Assembly: GCA_036785325.1 (NCBI GenBank)
Contig: JAXIVH010000017.1
Location: 9,057,489-9,121,488, forward strand
DNA: 64,000 bases
Direction: 5' to 3'
Source: Urophycis tenuis
Lineage: Eukaryota > Chordata > Actinopteri > Gadiformes > Phycidae
Shown: piece by piece, positions 11,660 to 20,979 of the stretch
Position numbering within the stretch: position 1 is the stretch's first letter
Layout of the letters: each line of letters opens with the position of its first letter
Translations under genes and position numbers: made by a program
Notes under the pieces: model-generated
What the model was told of the DNA's origin: nothing
Databases searched by the model: none
What the model saw: only the letters and a program-made list of their open reading frames with translations

Positions 11660-12498
11660 AATTGAAAAGTTGAAGGTATGTTTTTAGCTGCTGGGTAGAC
11701 TTCATTCAACCTGACGCAGTTTAGTCTGTGAGCAACCAAATTGCTCGCGGATGGGCTCATTTTAAGCGGGGAAATCTAAGGTTCCCAACGGCGTATGGCA
11801 AGACTATATTAAGTCATGCGTCGTTGAAATACTAAGCTAATTAATTTCTGTTCTTTATTGAAAGATTGATCTTAATTTAAACGTTGAAGGTATGTTTTTA
11901 GCTGCTGGGTAGACTTCAGTCAACCTGACGCAGTTTTGTCTGTGAGCAACCAGACTGCTCGCGGATGGAATCATTTTAAGCAGCGAAATCTAAGCTTTCC
12001 AACGGCGTATGGCAAGAGTATATTGACTCATGGGTCGTTGAAATACTAAGCTAATTAATTTGTGTTCTGTAAGGAAAGATTGATGTTAATTGAAACGTTG
12101 AAGGTATGTTTTTAGCTGCTGGGTAGACTTTAGTCAACCTGACGCAGTTTAGTCTGTGATCAACCAGACTGCTCGCGGATGGGCTCATTTTAAGCGGGGA
12201 AATCTAAGCTTTCCAACGGCGTATGGCAAGACTATATTCACTAAAGGGTCGTTGAAATACTAAGCTAATTAATTTGTGTTCTGTAAGGAAAGATTGATGT
12301 TAATTGAAACGTTGAAGGTATGTCTTTAGCTGCTGTGTAGACTTCAGTCAACCTGACGCAGATTTGTCTGTGAGCAACCAAATTGCTCGGAGATGGGCTC
12401 ATTTTAAACGGGGAAATCTAAGCTTTCCAACGACGTATGGCATGACTATATTTGCCCATGGGTCGTCGAAATAATAAGCTGATTCATGTGTGTTCTGT
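11660..12498 (+). repeat. Satellite spacer 2 (4 monomers minus 17 bp)
   Basis: 839 bp of 214-bp satellite; 839 + 17 = 856 = 4 x 214. It has one more monomer than spacer 1. Confidence 0.93.
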
Positions 12499-12685
12499 TG
12501 GCTGTGGAAAGAAAATAGCACACAAGTCATACCAAGTCACCTTTATTTTTCAGTGATAAACATTAATAAATAAACAGTATGGACATTGTATAAACAGTTG
12601 TATAAAAAGTCTAAACGGTATGAACAGTGTTCTTATAAAAGATATCAATATCAATACTGATCACGTGTGTATTTTATATTTCCAG

Positions 12686-13189
12686 GTTATTTGTTGATGA
12701 GCCAGAGCCTGTGACTCCCACCAACCGGCCCGTTCAGCCCACTGCGTTGTCGTCCTCCACCCGGCCGAAGCCTCCTGCGCCCACCCGCCTCCAGCCGAGG
12801 CCTCCTGCTGCATCAGCCTGTGGCCCGCCCGCCCCCTGTGTCGGCAGCACCCATACCGCTGGTCCTCCCCGCACAGCCACAGGCCCCCTCCGTCCTGCTT
12901 CGTGGGCCATCCTGCAGCTGTCTCTGCAGTCATCGTGTGTCAAAACCATTCAAACTTGTATATGGTAACATTTCAAAATGACACCAGCATAAATGAGGAC
13001 CTTGCAATAGGTTGTGTGTTACAGGACCCCCCTGGCATACAGCTGTATGTCTCTGTGAAGGTGGTTGTGAAGAACTGCATCCGGCTGAACAAGTACAAGT
13101 GCCGGCGAGGCAGCAACTCTCTCGAGGGGTTGCACACCCACCTGGTTAACGCCATCCCTTCACAGCGATATGGGATCATGCCGTTCCAA
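12686..13189 (+). pseudogene. Exon-like fragment, copy 3 (no TGA; frameshift kept)
   Basis: This copy has CGA where the other three have TGA, so the second-part frame stays open from 12902 through the donor and into the start of the intron (99 codons). It reads KNCIRLNKYKCRRGSNSLEG and then LHTHLVNAIPSQRYGIMPFQ up to the exon end. CGA-to-TGA is a CpG transition, so copy 3 probably keeps the ancestral base. The upstream proline-rich part is still in a different frame, so this is not a functional exon. Confidence 0.6.
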
Positions 13190-13199
13190 GTAAGTGATT

Positions 13200-13202
<3 letters not shown>

Positions 13203-13266
<64 letters not shown>

Positions 13267-13330
13267 GCAGGCGCATATATACACACACACACACACACTT
13301 ATATATACACACACATATATATATATACTT
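13203..13330 (+). repeat. AC/AT microsatellite, insert copy 3 (longest)
   Basis: About 31 uninterrupted AC units (13203-13264), then GCGCAGGCGC and interrupted ACAC/ATAT tracts. Confidence 0.95.
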
Positions 13331-13512
13331 AAACATAGCTGACCCTTTTTTTCCCCCTTCTCGGGGATTATGCTCCCAGTTTTGATCTCGGACGTCTGGT
13401 CACTTATAGCATATAATAATATTCTATTACTGTTAAGCCAACTATGAATAATAAAACAGGCCAAAACATGTGTCCTTTATCATAGCTACACGTGTTACAA
13501 AAAAAACGCGTG

Positions 13513-14565
13513 AATTGAAAAGTTGAAGGTATGTTTTTAGCTGCTGGGTAGACTTCAGTGAACCTGACGCAGTTTTGTCTGTGAGCAACCAAATTGCTCG
13601 GAGATGGGCTCATTTTAAGCGGGGAAATCTAAGGTTCCCAACGGCGTATGGCAAGACTATATTGAGTCATGGGTCGTTGAAATACTAAGCTAATTAATTT
13701 CTGTTCTTTATTGAAAGATTGATCTTAATTGAAACGTTGAAGGTATGTTTTTAGCTGCTGGGTAGACTTCAGTCAATCTGACGCAGTTTTGTCTGTGAGC
13801 AAGCAGACTGCTCGCGGATGGGCTCATTTTAAGCGGGGAAATCTAAGCTTTCCAACGGCGTATGGCAAGACTATATTGACTCATCGGTCGTTGAAATACT
13901 AAGCTAATTAATTTGTGATCTGTAAGGAAAGATTGATGTTAATTGAAACGTTGAAGGTATGTTTTTAGCTGCTGGGTAGACTTCAGTCAACCTGACACAG
14001 TTTTGTCTCTGAGCAACCAAATTGCTCAGGGAAGGGCTCATTATAAGCGGGGAAATCTAAGCTTTCCAACGGCGTATGGCAAGACTATATTCACCAAAGG
14101 GTCGTTGAAATACTAAGCTAATTAATTTGGGTTCTGTAAGGAAAGATTGATGTTAATTGAAACGTTAAAGGTATGTTTTTAGCTGCTGGGTAGACTTCAT
14201 TCAACCTGACGCAGTTTAGTCTGTGATCAACCAGACTGCTCGCGGATGGGCTCATTTTAAGCGGGGAAATCTAAGCTTTCCAACGGCGTATGGCAAGAGT
14301 ATATTGACTCATGGGTCGTTGAAATACTAAGCTAATTAATTTGTGTTCTGTAAGGAAAGATTGATGTTAATTGAAACGTTGAAGGTATGTCTTTAGCTGC
14401 TGTGTAGACTTCAGTCAACCTGACGCAGATTTGTCTGTGAGCAACCAAATTGCTCGGAGATGGGCTCATTTTAAACGGGGAAATCTAAGCTTTCCAACGA
14501 CGTATGGCATGACTATATTTGCCCATGGGTCGTCGAAATAATAAGCTGATTCATGTGTGTTCTGT
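13513..14565 (+). repeat. Satellite spacer 3 (5 monomers minus 17 bp)
   Basis: 1,053 bp of satellite; 1,053 + 17 = 1,070 = 5 x 214. It has one more monomer than spacer 2. Confidence 0.93.
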
Positions 14566-14752
14566 TGGCTGTGGAAAGAAAATAGCACACAAGTCATACC
14601 AAGTCACCTTTATTTTTCAGTGATAAACATGAATAAATAAACAGTATGGACATTGTATAAACAGTTGTATAAAAAGTGTAAACGGTATGAACAGTGTTCT
14701 TATAAAAGATATCAATATCAATACTGATCACGTGTGTATTTTATATTTCCAG

Positions 14753-15256
14753 GTTATTTGTTGATGAGCCAGAGCCTGTGACTCCCACCAACCGGCCCGT
14801 TCAGCCCACTGCGTTGTCGTCCTCCACCCGGCCGAAGCCTCCTGCGCCCACCCGCCTCCAGCCGAGGCCTCCTGCTGCGTCAGCCTGTGGCCCGCCCGCC
14901 CCCTGTGTCGGCAGCACCCATACCGCTGGTCCTCCCCGCACAGCCACAGGCCCCCTCCGTCCTGCTTCGTGGGCCATCCTGCAGCTGTCTCTGCAGTCAT
15001 CGTGTGTCAAAACCATTCAAACTTGTATATGGTAACATTTCAAAATGACACCAGCATAAATGAGGACCTTGCAATAGGTTGTGTGTTACATGACCCCCCT
15101 GGCATACAGCTGTATGTCTCTGTGAAGGTGGTTGTGAAGAACTGCATCCGGCTGAACAAGTACAAGTGCCGGTGAGGCAGCAACTCTCTCGAGGGGTTGC
15201 ACGCCCACCTGGTTAACGCCATCCCTTCACAGCGATGTGGGATAATGCCGTTCCAA
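14753..15256 (+). pseudogene. Exon-like fragment, copy 4
   Basis: Same 504-bp segment between acceptor and donor, with the frameshift and the TGA at 15173-15175. It encodes HDPPG like copy 1, and GATAATGCC replaces GATCATGCC near the 3' end. Confidence 0.6.
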
Positions 15257-15266
15257 GTAAGTGATT

Positions 15267-15269
<3 letters not shown>

Positions 15270-15322
<53 letters not shown>

Positions 15323-15371
15323 TATATACACACACACACACGCATAGATACACACACATATATATATATAC
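15270..15371 (+). repeat. AC/AT microsatellite, insert copy 4
   Basis: About 25 AC units (15270-15319), then interrupted ACAC/ATAT without the GCGCGC of copies 1 and 2. Confidence 0.95.
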
Positions 15372-15559
15372 TTAAACATAGCTGACCCTTTTTTTCCCCC
15401 TTCTCGGGGATTATGCTCCCTCCCAGTTTTGATCTCGGACGTCTTGTCACTTATAGCATATAATAATATTCTATTACTGTTAAGCCAACTATGAATAATA
15501 AAACAGGCCAAAACATGTGTCCTTTATCATAGCTACACGTATTACAAAAAAAACGCGTG

Positions 15560-16111
15560 AATTGAAAAGTTGAAGGTATGTTTTTAGCTGCTGGGTAGAC
15601 TTCAGTCAACCTGACGCAGTTTTGTCTGTGAGCAACCAAATTGCTCGGGGATGGGCTCATTTTAAGCGGGGAAATCTAAGGTTCCCAACGGCGTATGGCA
15701 AGACTATATTGACTCATGGGTCGTTGAAATACTAAGCTAATTAATTTCTGTTCTTTATTGAAAGATTGATCTTAATTGAAACGTTGAAGGTATGTTTTTA
15801 GCTGCTGGGTAGACTTCAGTCAACCTGACGCAGTTTTGTCTGTGAGCAAGCAGACTGCTCGCGGATGGGCTCATTTTAAGCGGGGAAATCTAAGCTTTCC
15901 AACGGCGTATGGCAAGACTATATTGACTCATTGGTCGTTGAAATACTAAGCTAATTAATTTGTGATCTGTAAGGAAAGATTGATGTTAATTGAAACGTTG
16001 AAGGTATGTTTTTAGCTGCTGGGTAGACTTCAGTCAACCTGACACAGTTTTGTCTCTGAGCAACCAAATTGCTTGGGGATGGGCTCATTATAAGCGGGGA
16101 AATCTAAGCTT
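15560..16111 (+). repeat. Terminal satellite spacer, truncated at the array junction
   Basis: Satellite in the same phase continues for about 2.6 monomers and stops mid-monomer after CTAAGCTT at 16111, where region C begins abruptly. Confidence 0.93.
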
Positions 16112-16288
16112 GATATTGGCGAGTGCAACTGCCTTTGATCCCCTATTCAACAACCGAGTCGTTGGATGAGGTGGGGGGGGGGTCATCGAGATAACTCTAA
16201 CGAACCTAACCGAGCCAGGGCCATCGAAAGAACGGGCTCTCTACACAACCCATTTATATTACCTTACCAACTGTTATTCACAAAACGA

Positions 16289-16302
16289 CCACTAGATGGA
16301 GG
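16289..16302 (+). promoter_or_regulatory. CTCF-core-like word 1 (unit 1; recurs about +177 in full units)
   Basis: CCACTAGATGGAGG fits the vertebrate CTCF core CCASYAGRKGGCRS at 13 of 14 positions; the C at position 12 is A. The same word is at the same offset in every unit except deleted unit 2. Occupancy is unknown. Confidence 0.4.
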
Positions 16303-16595
16303 CGATGGACCACCACTGAAGAATCAAAAGAAGGCAACCAGCCTTTAACACAAAGACTAAAAACTCACTCCAGCTGTGATCCTCTTTATCTAAATAAATA
16401 AATAAACAAAAATGAATAAATAAATAGACTAAATAAATATACAAATATAAATAAATAAATTAAATATAGATTACCTTACCAACTATTGCAATTACCTATT
16501 ATTATTATTATTACTTACCTATTAATGCAATTTCCCAACCTGGGAACAATAGAGTATTTCTATTTCTATTTCTATAACTCTTCTTCACAAAACGA

Positions 16596-16609
16596 CCACT
16601 AGGTGGAGA
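16596..16609 (+). promoter_or_regulatory. CTCF-core-like word 2 (unit 1; recurs about +484 in full units)
   Basis: CCACTAGGTGGAGA fits CCASYAGRKGGCRS at 12 of 14 positions, in the same orientation as word 1 and 307 bp to its right. Unit 3 has GTGC instead of GTGG, a weaker match. Absent from unit 2. Confidence 0.35.
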
Positions 16610-16818
16610 CGACGCACCACCAGCGAGGAATCAAAAGAGGAGGAACAACCTTGAATACAAAGATTAAAACCCACTCCAGCGGTGAGTCTCTCGATGTATT
16701 TATTTACTAAAAAAATATATATTAAATATATATACTCCTCCCATCTCTTCTCCCCTGTCTTCCCTCATGGAAATGAGGGAGTTGGGGGAGATAGAGTGTA
16801 CTAGCCCGATCCGGCGGG

Positions 16819-16849
16819 GGTGAGTTCAGTCCGTACAGACTGTCTCACC
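16819..16849. other. Hairpin immediately left of the telomeric block
   Basis: GGTGAG (16819-16824) pairs with CTCACC (16844-16849), and inside it AGTC (16828-16831) pairs with GACT (16838-16841) around CGTACA. The hairpin ends about 25 bp before the CCCTAA block. Units 7, 9, 11, 12, 14 and 16 have CTCCCC, which breaks one outer pair. Confidence 0.55.
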
Positions 16850-16872
16850 TTGACTCTACCTTCCTCAATCTC

Positions 16873-17737
16873 TAGCTCTAACTCTAACCCTAGGGATAAC
16901 CTCAACCCCAACCCTAACCATAGGCCTAACCTTAGCCCTAACCCTAACTCAACCCTAACACTAACCCTTACCTTGGCCCTAATCTTAACACTAACCTCAA
17001 CCCCTAACCTTAGCCTTAACACTAACCCTAACCCCTACTCTAACTCTAACCCTAACCCCTACTCTAACTCTAACCCTAAGCCTACCCTAACCTCCAACAC
17101 TAACCCTACCCTAACTCTAACGCTAACCCTAACTCTAACCTTTGCCCTAACTTTAGCCCTAACCCTAGCCTCAGCCATAACCCTAACCCTAACCTTAGCC
17201 CTAACCCTAACCTTAACCCTAACCCTAACCTTGGCCCTAACCTTAACACTAACCTCAAACCTAACCTTAACCCTAACCTCAGCCATAACCCTAACCCTAA
17301 CCTTAGCCCTAACCCTAATTCTAGCCCTAACCCTAATCTTAACCATAACCTTAACCCTAACCTTGGCCCTAACACTTAACCTAACCTTATCCATAACACT
17401 AACCCTAACCTCAACCCTAACCTTAACCCCAATCTCAGCCGTAACCCCAACCCTAACCTTATCCCTAACCTTAAACCTAACCCTAACCTCAGCCCTAACC
17501 TTAACCCTAACCTCAGCCCTCATCTTAACCCTAACCCCTAACCCCTAACCTCTAACCCTAACCCTAACCTTACCCTAACCGTAACGCTAACCCTAACCCT
17601 TACTCTAACCTTAGCCCTAACCTTAGCCCTAACCGTAACCCTAACCTTAACCCTAACCTTAACCCTAAACCGTAACCTTATACCTAACCCTAACCTCAGC
17701 CCTAACCCTAACCTCAGCCCTAACCTTAACCCTAACC
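16873..17737 (+). repeat. Degenerate telomeric block, unit 1
   Basis: About 865 bp of CCCTAA hexamers mixed with CCTTAA, CCTTAG, CCTCAG, CCTTGG, CTCTAA and CCCCAA variants, all with the C-rich strand on plus. It is followed by a further short telomere-like stretch to about 17818. The hexamer period gives long open frames of dipeptide repeats in several frames, which are artefacts. All later units share the same order of variants. Confidence 0.95.
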
Positions 17738-17841
17738 GCAACCCCTCCCATTTACTTCAAACCTAACGTTAAGGTTAACTGCTAACTCTACCCCTAAATC
17801 TACCCTAACCTTAACCTACACTTGACATATTGGAGGAAGAA

Positions 17842-17872
17842 GACAATTACCCAGCATGCATTTCATCCGGAA
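17842..17872. promoter_or_regulatory. Promoter-like module: CCCAGCATGC (ZNF143/Staf-like) plus CCGGAA (ETS core)
   Basis: ACAATTACCCAGCATGC resembles the ZNF143/Staf element ACTACAATTCCCAGCATGC with one extra base in the spacer. CCGGAA, the ETS core, follows 7 bases later. These two motifs often occur together in TATA-less vertebrate promoters. The CCCAGCATGC word lies 113 bp right of each telomeric block, starting at 17850, 19923, 22699, 28239, 31009, 33793, 36552, 39337, 42095, 44880, 47664, 50452, 53236, 56024, 58808 and 61587. In unit 4 (25469) it is CTCAGCATGC. Firing leftward it would transcribe the telomeric block as UUAGGG-type RNA. Activity is inferred only. Confidence 0.35.
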
Positions 17873-17999
17873 AACTTTTCACAAAAAAACCCATTACCGA
17901 AGTACCTACGGCGAGAATAGACTACCCCAAGAAATTGTTGTTTTGGGTGAGGAAAGTAAGCCATTGAGTCTTCTCTAAGGTCAACTTCCTACACAATCG

Positions 18000-18345
18000 C
18001 TGTAGTCGCGCGGTGTATGGGGCACAGGAATTGTTATTAACAGGCTGTTCGGCATGGGGTCCTGGAGGGGCCAGGGAGGCAGTGCTTAGTCGCGGCTGGC
18101 CTTGGCCTTTCCTACCCTGGGACCGACTGGGAAGGCACCGCTGGTCGGGGCTGGTCTTGGTCTTTCCTAGGTCTGGACACCCATCGCTGAGGATAGCTGC
18201 ATTGGGGGACCGTGGAGGCAGTGCTTTGTCACGGCTGGCCTCGGTCCTTCGTGACCCCAGTTTTCTGCTAGTTCATCTGGACCCAACAGAGGACAAGAAC
18301 CAAGCTCCGGCCCTGATTGGCCAAACCAGGGCTACCTAGCGGTGT
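18000..18345 (+). other. GC-rich block with a conserved 108-codon frame lacking ATG (unit 1)
   Basis: From GTG at 18013 to TAG at 18337-18339 an open frame reads MYGAQELLLTGCSAWGPGG (with the GTG read as Met) through a Trp/Leu-rich middle to LIGQTRAT. It is conserved in all units except unit 11, where it has a stop. The first codon is GTG and there is no ATG. The block contains three imperfect copies of a G(G/A)AGGCA...GGCTGG(C/T)CT motif at about 18075, 18131 and 18214, which explains the composition. Nonsynonymous changes (Arg/Trp/Gln at one codon, His/Gln at another) show no protein constraint. I read it as non-coding repeat DNA, possibly a CpG-rich promoter-proximal region. Confidence 0.6.
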
Positions 18346-18906
18346 TAACAACTGGTTTGTGCTGGTCAGGGGGTAAGTATGTGCCCCCTCCTCTCCATAA
18401 CCAAAACAATGTATCCTAAAAAGTGTTTTACTTACCTTTACTTACCTCGACGTTACCTCAACAAATGATCACTCCTAAAAAAGCTTAAACCCAATACCAA
18501 TTCCATTTCGGAAACGACACACCTTGAGAATTGATCACTCTCGGGGGGGCCTCCCTTGGGTGAGGGTGTATAGTGACAATGGCCAGAAACACCCTATGAT
18601 CCCAGGGTCCACTACTGATGACGTGTCCTAATATTTCGATAGCACGTTTATACTAAAATAGAAATGGAAAAGAAAAGTCTCACTCCAGCTGTGACTCGTC
18701 TTTATTCAAATAAGTAAATATACCAATGCATTGGAAGTACCTTCAATCAAACTAGATTGACCTCCATCTTGGAACAAAGAAAACCTTTGGGAAAAGGAAA
18801 AACAAGTCTATATCTCCAAATCAGCGGTTATATCACAACAAGACAGATAACCATTTCGTTTTACTTCATTCTTGGTAATATGGGAAAAGAGAGCTGCGGA
18901 TGACTA
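18340..18906 (+). other. Unit tail without recognisable features (unit 1 example)
   Basis: About 570 bp between the GC-rich block and the next unit. It contains TTACTTACC direct repeats near 18430, a GGGGGGGCCTCCC word near 18543, TGATGACGTG (CRE-half-like) near 18616, and the third ACTCCAGCTGTGA fragment near 18682. No gene, tRNA or transposon end is seen. The same tail is present in every complete unit. Confidence 0.6.
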
Positions 18907-20979
18907 GATATTGGCGAGTGCAACTGCCTTTGATCCCCTATTCAACTACCGAGTCGTTGGATGAGGTGGGGGGGGTCATCGAGATAACTCTAACGAACCC
19001 AACCCTAACCATAGGCCTAACCTTAGCCCTAACCCTAACTCAACCCTAACACTAACCCTTACCTTGGCCCTAATCTTAACACTAACCTCAACCCCTAACC
19101 TTAGCCTTAACACTAACCCTAACCCCTACTCTAACTCTAACCCTAACCCCTACTCTAACTCTAACCCTAAGCCTACCCTAACCTCCAACACTAACCCTAC
19201 CCTAACTCTAACGCTAACCCTAACTCTAACCTTTGCCCTAACTTTAGCCCTAACCCTAGCCTCAGCCATAACCCTAACCCTTACCTTAGCCCTAACCCTA
19301 ACCTTAACCCTAACCCTAACCTTGGCCCTAACCTTAACACTAACCTCAAACCTAACCTTAACCCTAACCTCAGCCATAACCCTAACCCTAACCTTAGCCC
19401 TAACCCTAATTCTAGCCCTAACCCTAATCTTAACCATAACCTTAACCCTAACCTTGGCCCTAACACTTAACCTAACCTTATCCATAACACTAACCCTAAC
19501 CTCAACCCTAACCTTAACCCCAATCTCAGCCGTAACCCCAACCCTAACCTTATCCCTAACCTTAAACCTAACCCTAACCTCAGCCCTAACCTTAACCCTA
19601 ACCTCAGCCCTCATCTTAACCCTAACCCCTAACCCCTAACCTCTAACCCTAACCCTAACCTTACCCTAACCGTAACGCTAACCCTAACCCTTACTCTAAC
19701 CTTAGCCCTAACCTTAGCCCTAACCGTAACCCTAACCTTAACCCTAACCTTAACCCTAAACCGTAACCTTATACCTAACCCTAACCTCAGCCCTAACCTT
19801 AACCCTAACCGCAACCCCTCCCATTTACTTCAAACCTAACGTTAAGGTTAACTGCTAACTCTACCCCTAAATCTACCCTAACCTTAACCTACACTTGACA
19901 TATTGGAGGAAGAAGACAATTACCCAGCATGCATTTCATCCGGAAAACTTTTCACAAAAAAACCCATTACCGAAGTACCTACGGCGAGAATAGACTACCC
20001 CAAGAAATTGTTGTTTTGGGTGAGGAAAGTAAGCCATTGAGTCTTCTCTAAGGTCAACTTCCTACACAATCTCTGTAGTCGCGCGGTGTATGGGGCACAG
20101 GAATTGTTATTAACAGGCTGTTCGGCATGGGGTCCTGGAGGGGCCAGGGAGGCAGTGCTTAGTCGCGGCTGGCCTTGGCCTTTCCTACCCTGGGACCGAC
20201 TGGGAAGGCACCGCTGGTCGGGGCTGGTCTTGGTCTTTCCTAGGTCTGGACAACCATCGCTGAGGATAGCTGCATTGGGGGACCGTGGAGGCAGTGCTTT
20301 GTCACGGCTGGCCTCGGTCCTTCGTGACCCCAGTTTTCTGCTAGTTCATCTGGACCCAACAGAGGACAAGAACCAAGCTCCGGCCCTGATTGGCCAAACC
20401 AGGGCTACCTAGCGGTGTTAACAACTGGTTTGTGCTGGTCAGGGGGTAAGTATGTGCCCCCTCCTCTCCATAACCAAAACAATGTATCCTAAAAAGTGTT
20501 TTACTTACCTTTACTTACCTCGACGTTACCTCAACAAATGATCACTCCTAAAAAAGCTTAAACCCAATACCAATTCCATTTCGGAAACGACACACCTTGA
20601 GAATTGATCACTCTCGGGGGGGCCTCCCTTGGGTGAGGGTGTATAGTGACAATGGCCAGAAACACCCTATGATCCCAGGGTCCACTACTGATGACGTGTC
20701 CTAATATTTCGATAGCACGTTTATACTAAAATAGAAATGGAAAAGAAAAGTCTCACTCCAGCTGTGACTCGTCTTTATTCAAATAAGTAAATATACCAAT
20801 GCATTGGAAGTACCTTCAATCAAACTAGATTGACCTTCATCTTGGAACAAAGAAAACCTTTGGGAAAAGGAAAAACAAGTCTATATCTCCAAATCAGCGG
20901 TTATATCACAACAAGACAGATAACCATTTCGTTTTACTTCATTCTTGGTAATATGGGAAAAGAGAGCTGCGGATGACTA
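18907..20979 (+). repeat. Region C unit 2 (2,073 bp, internal deletion)
   Basis: Lacks about 0.7 kb compared with unit 3, from the bases after TCTAACGAACC to the CCAACCCTAACC at the left of the telomeric block. Both CTCF-like words, the AT-rich repeats and the hairpin are therefore missing. The right half is intact. Confidence 0.95.
19001..19810 (+). repeat. Degenerate telomeric block, unit 2 (left end deleted)
   Basis: Same variant order as unit 1, but it begins at the deletion junction in AACCCAACCCTAACC. Confidence 0.95.

Larger units (their letters stand above)
12499..13512 (+). repeat. Satellite-embedded insert, copy 3 (1,014 bp)
   Basis: Same insert and breakpoints. It is longer mainly because of the expanded AC tract. 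Confidence 0.9.
14566..15559 (+). repeat. Satellite-embedded insert, copy 4 (994 bp)
   Basis: Fourth copy with the same breakpoints. It carries a 4-base duplication (CTCCCTCCCAG near 15417) and a changed microsatellite. Confidence 0.9.
16276..16700 (+). repeat. Diverged internal direct repeat within the region C unit
   Basis: Two ~115-bp copies (about 16276-16390 and 16583-16700, offset 307 bp) share CACAAAACGACCACTAG, then GAATCAAAAGA, then ACAAAGA(C/T)TAAAA, then ACTCCAGC and GTGA. A third fragment with only ACTCCAGCTGTGACTCGTC lies near 18682. Between the copies are AAAT-rich (16389-16467), ATT (about 16498-16514) and TATTTC (about 16555-16578) simple repeats. The same arrangement occurs in all full units. 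It may be an old SINE-like or other dispersed repeat; I do not recognise it. Confidence 0.75.
16112..18906 (+). repeat. Region C unit 1 (2,795 bp)
   Basis: First unit, starting at GATATTGGCGAG directly against satellite. Order within the unit: G-run (10 G), first ~115-bp module with a CTCF-like word, AAAT-rich and ATT repeats, second module, hairpin, telomeric block, CCCAGCATGC/CCGGAA module, GC-rich block, and AT-moderate tail ending GATGACTA. Markers are CCGAGCC, GGGAGTTGG and CTCACC. The telomeric block has one extra 18-bp segment near its right end compared with unit 3. Confidence 0.95.

Noticed and set aside
13194..13385. Thr-His and Val-Cys repeat frames over the AC tracts
   Set aside because: Simple translation of a dinucleotide repeat.
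16820..17548. Long open frames over the telomeric blocks (242-248 codons of Thr-Leu repeats on plus; Arg-Val and Leu-Gly repeats on minus)
   Set aside because: They follow from the 6-bp period of CCCTAA-type repeats, which keeps several frames free of stops on both strands. They start with GTG or other non-ATG codons and recur only because the DNA repeat recurs.
16873..17737. A true chromosome end
   Set aside because: The repeats are heavily degenerate, are followed by other DNA, and recur every 2.77 kb in the same order; they are interstitial.
18013..18339. Conserved 108-codon frame in every unit as a possible multicopy gene
   Set aside because: No ATG, a TGA in unit 11, amino-acid changes at CpG sites, and internal direct repeats that explain the sequence. 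Conservation equals that of the surrounding non-coding unit.
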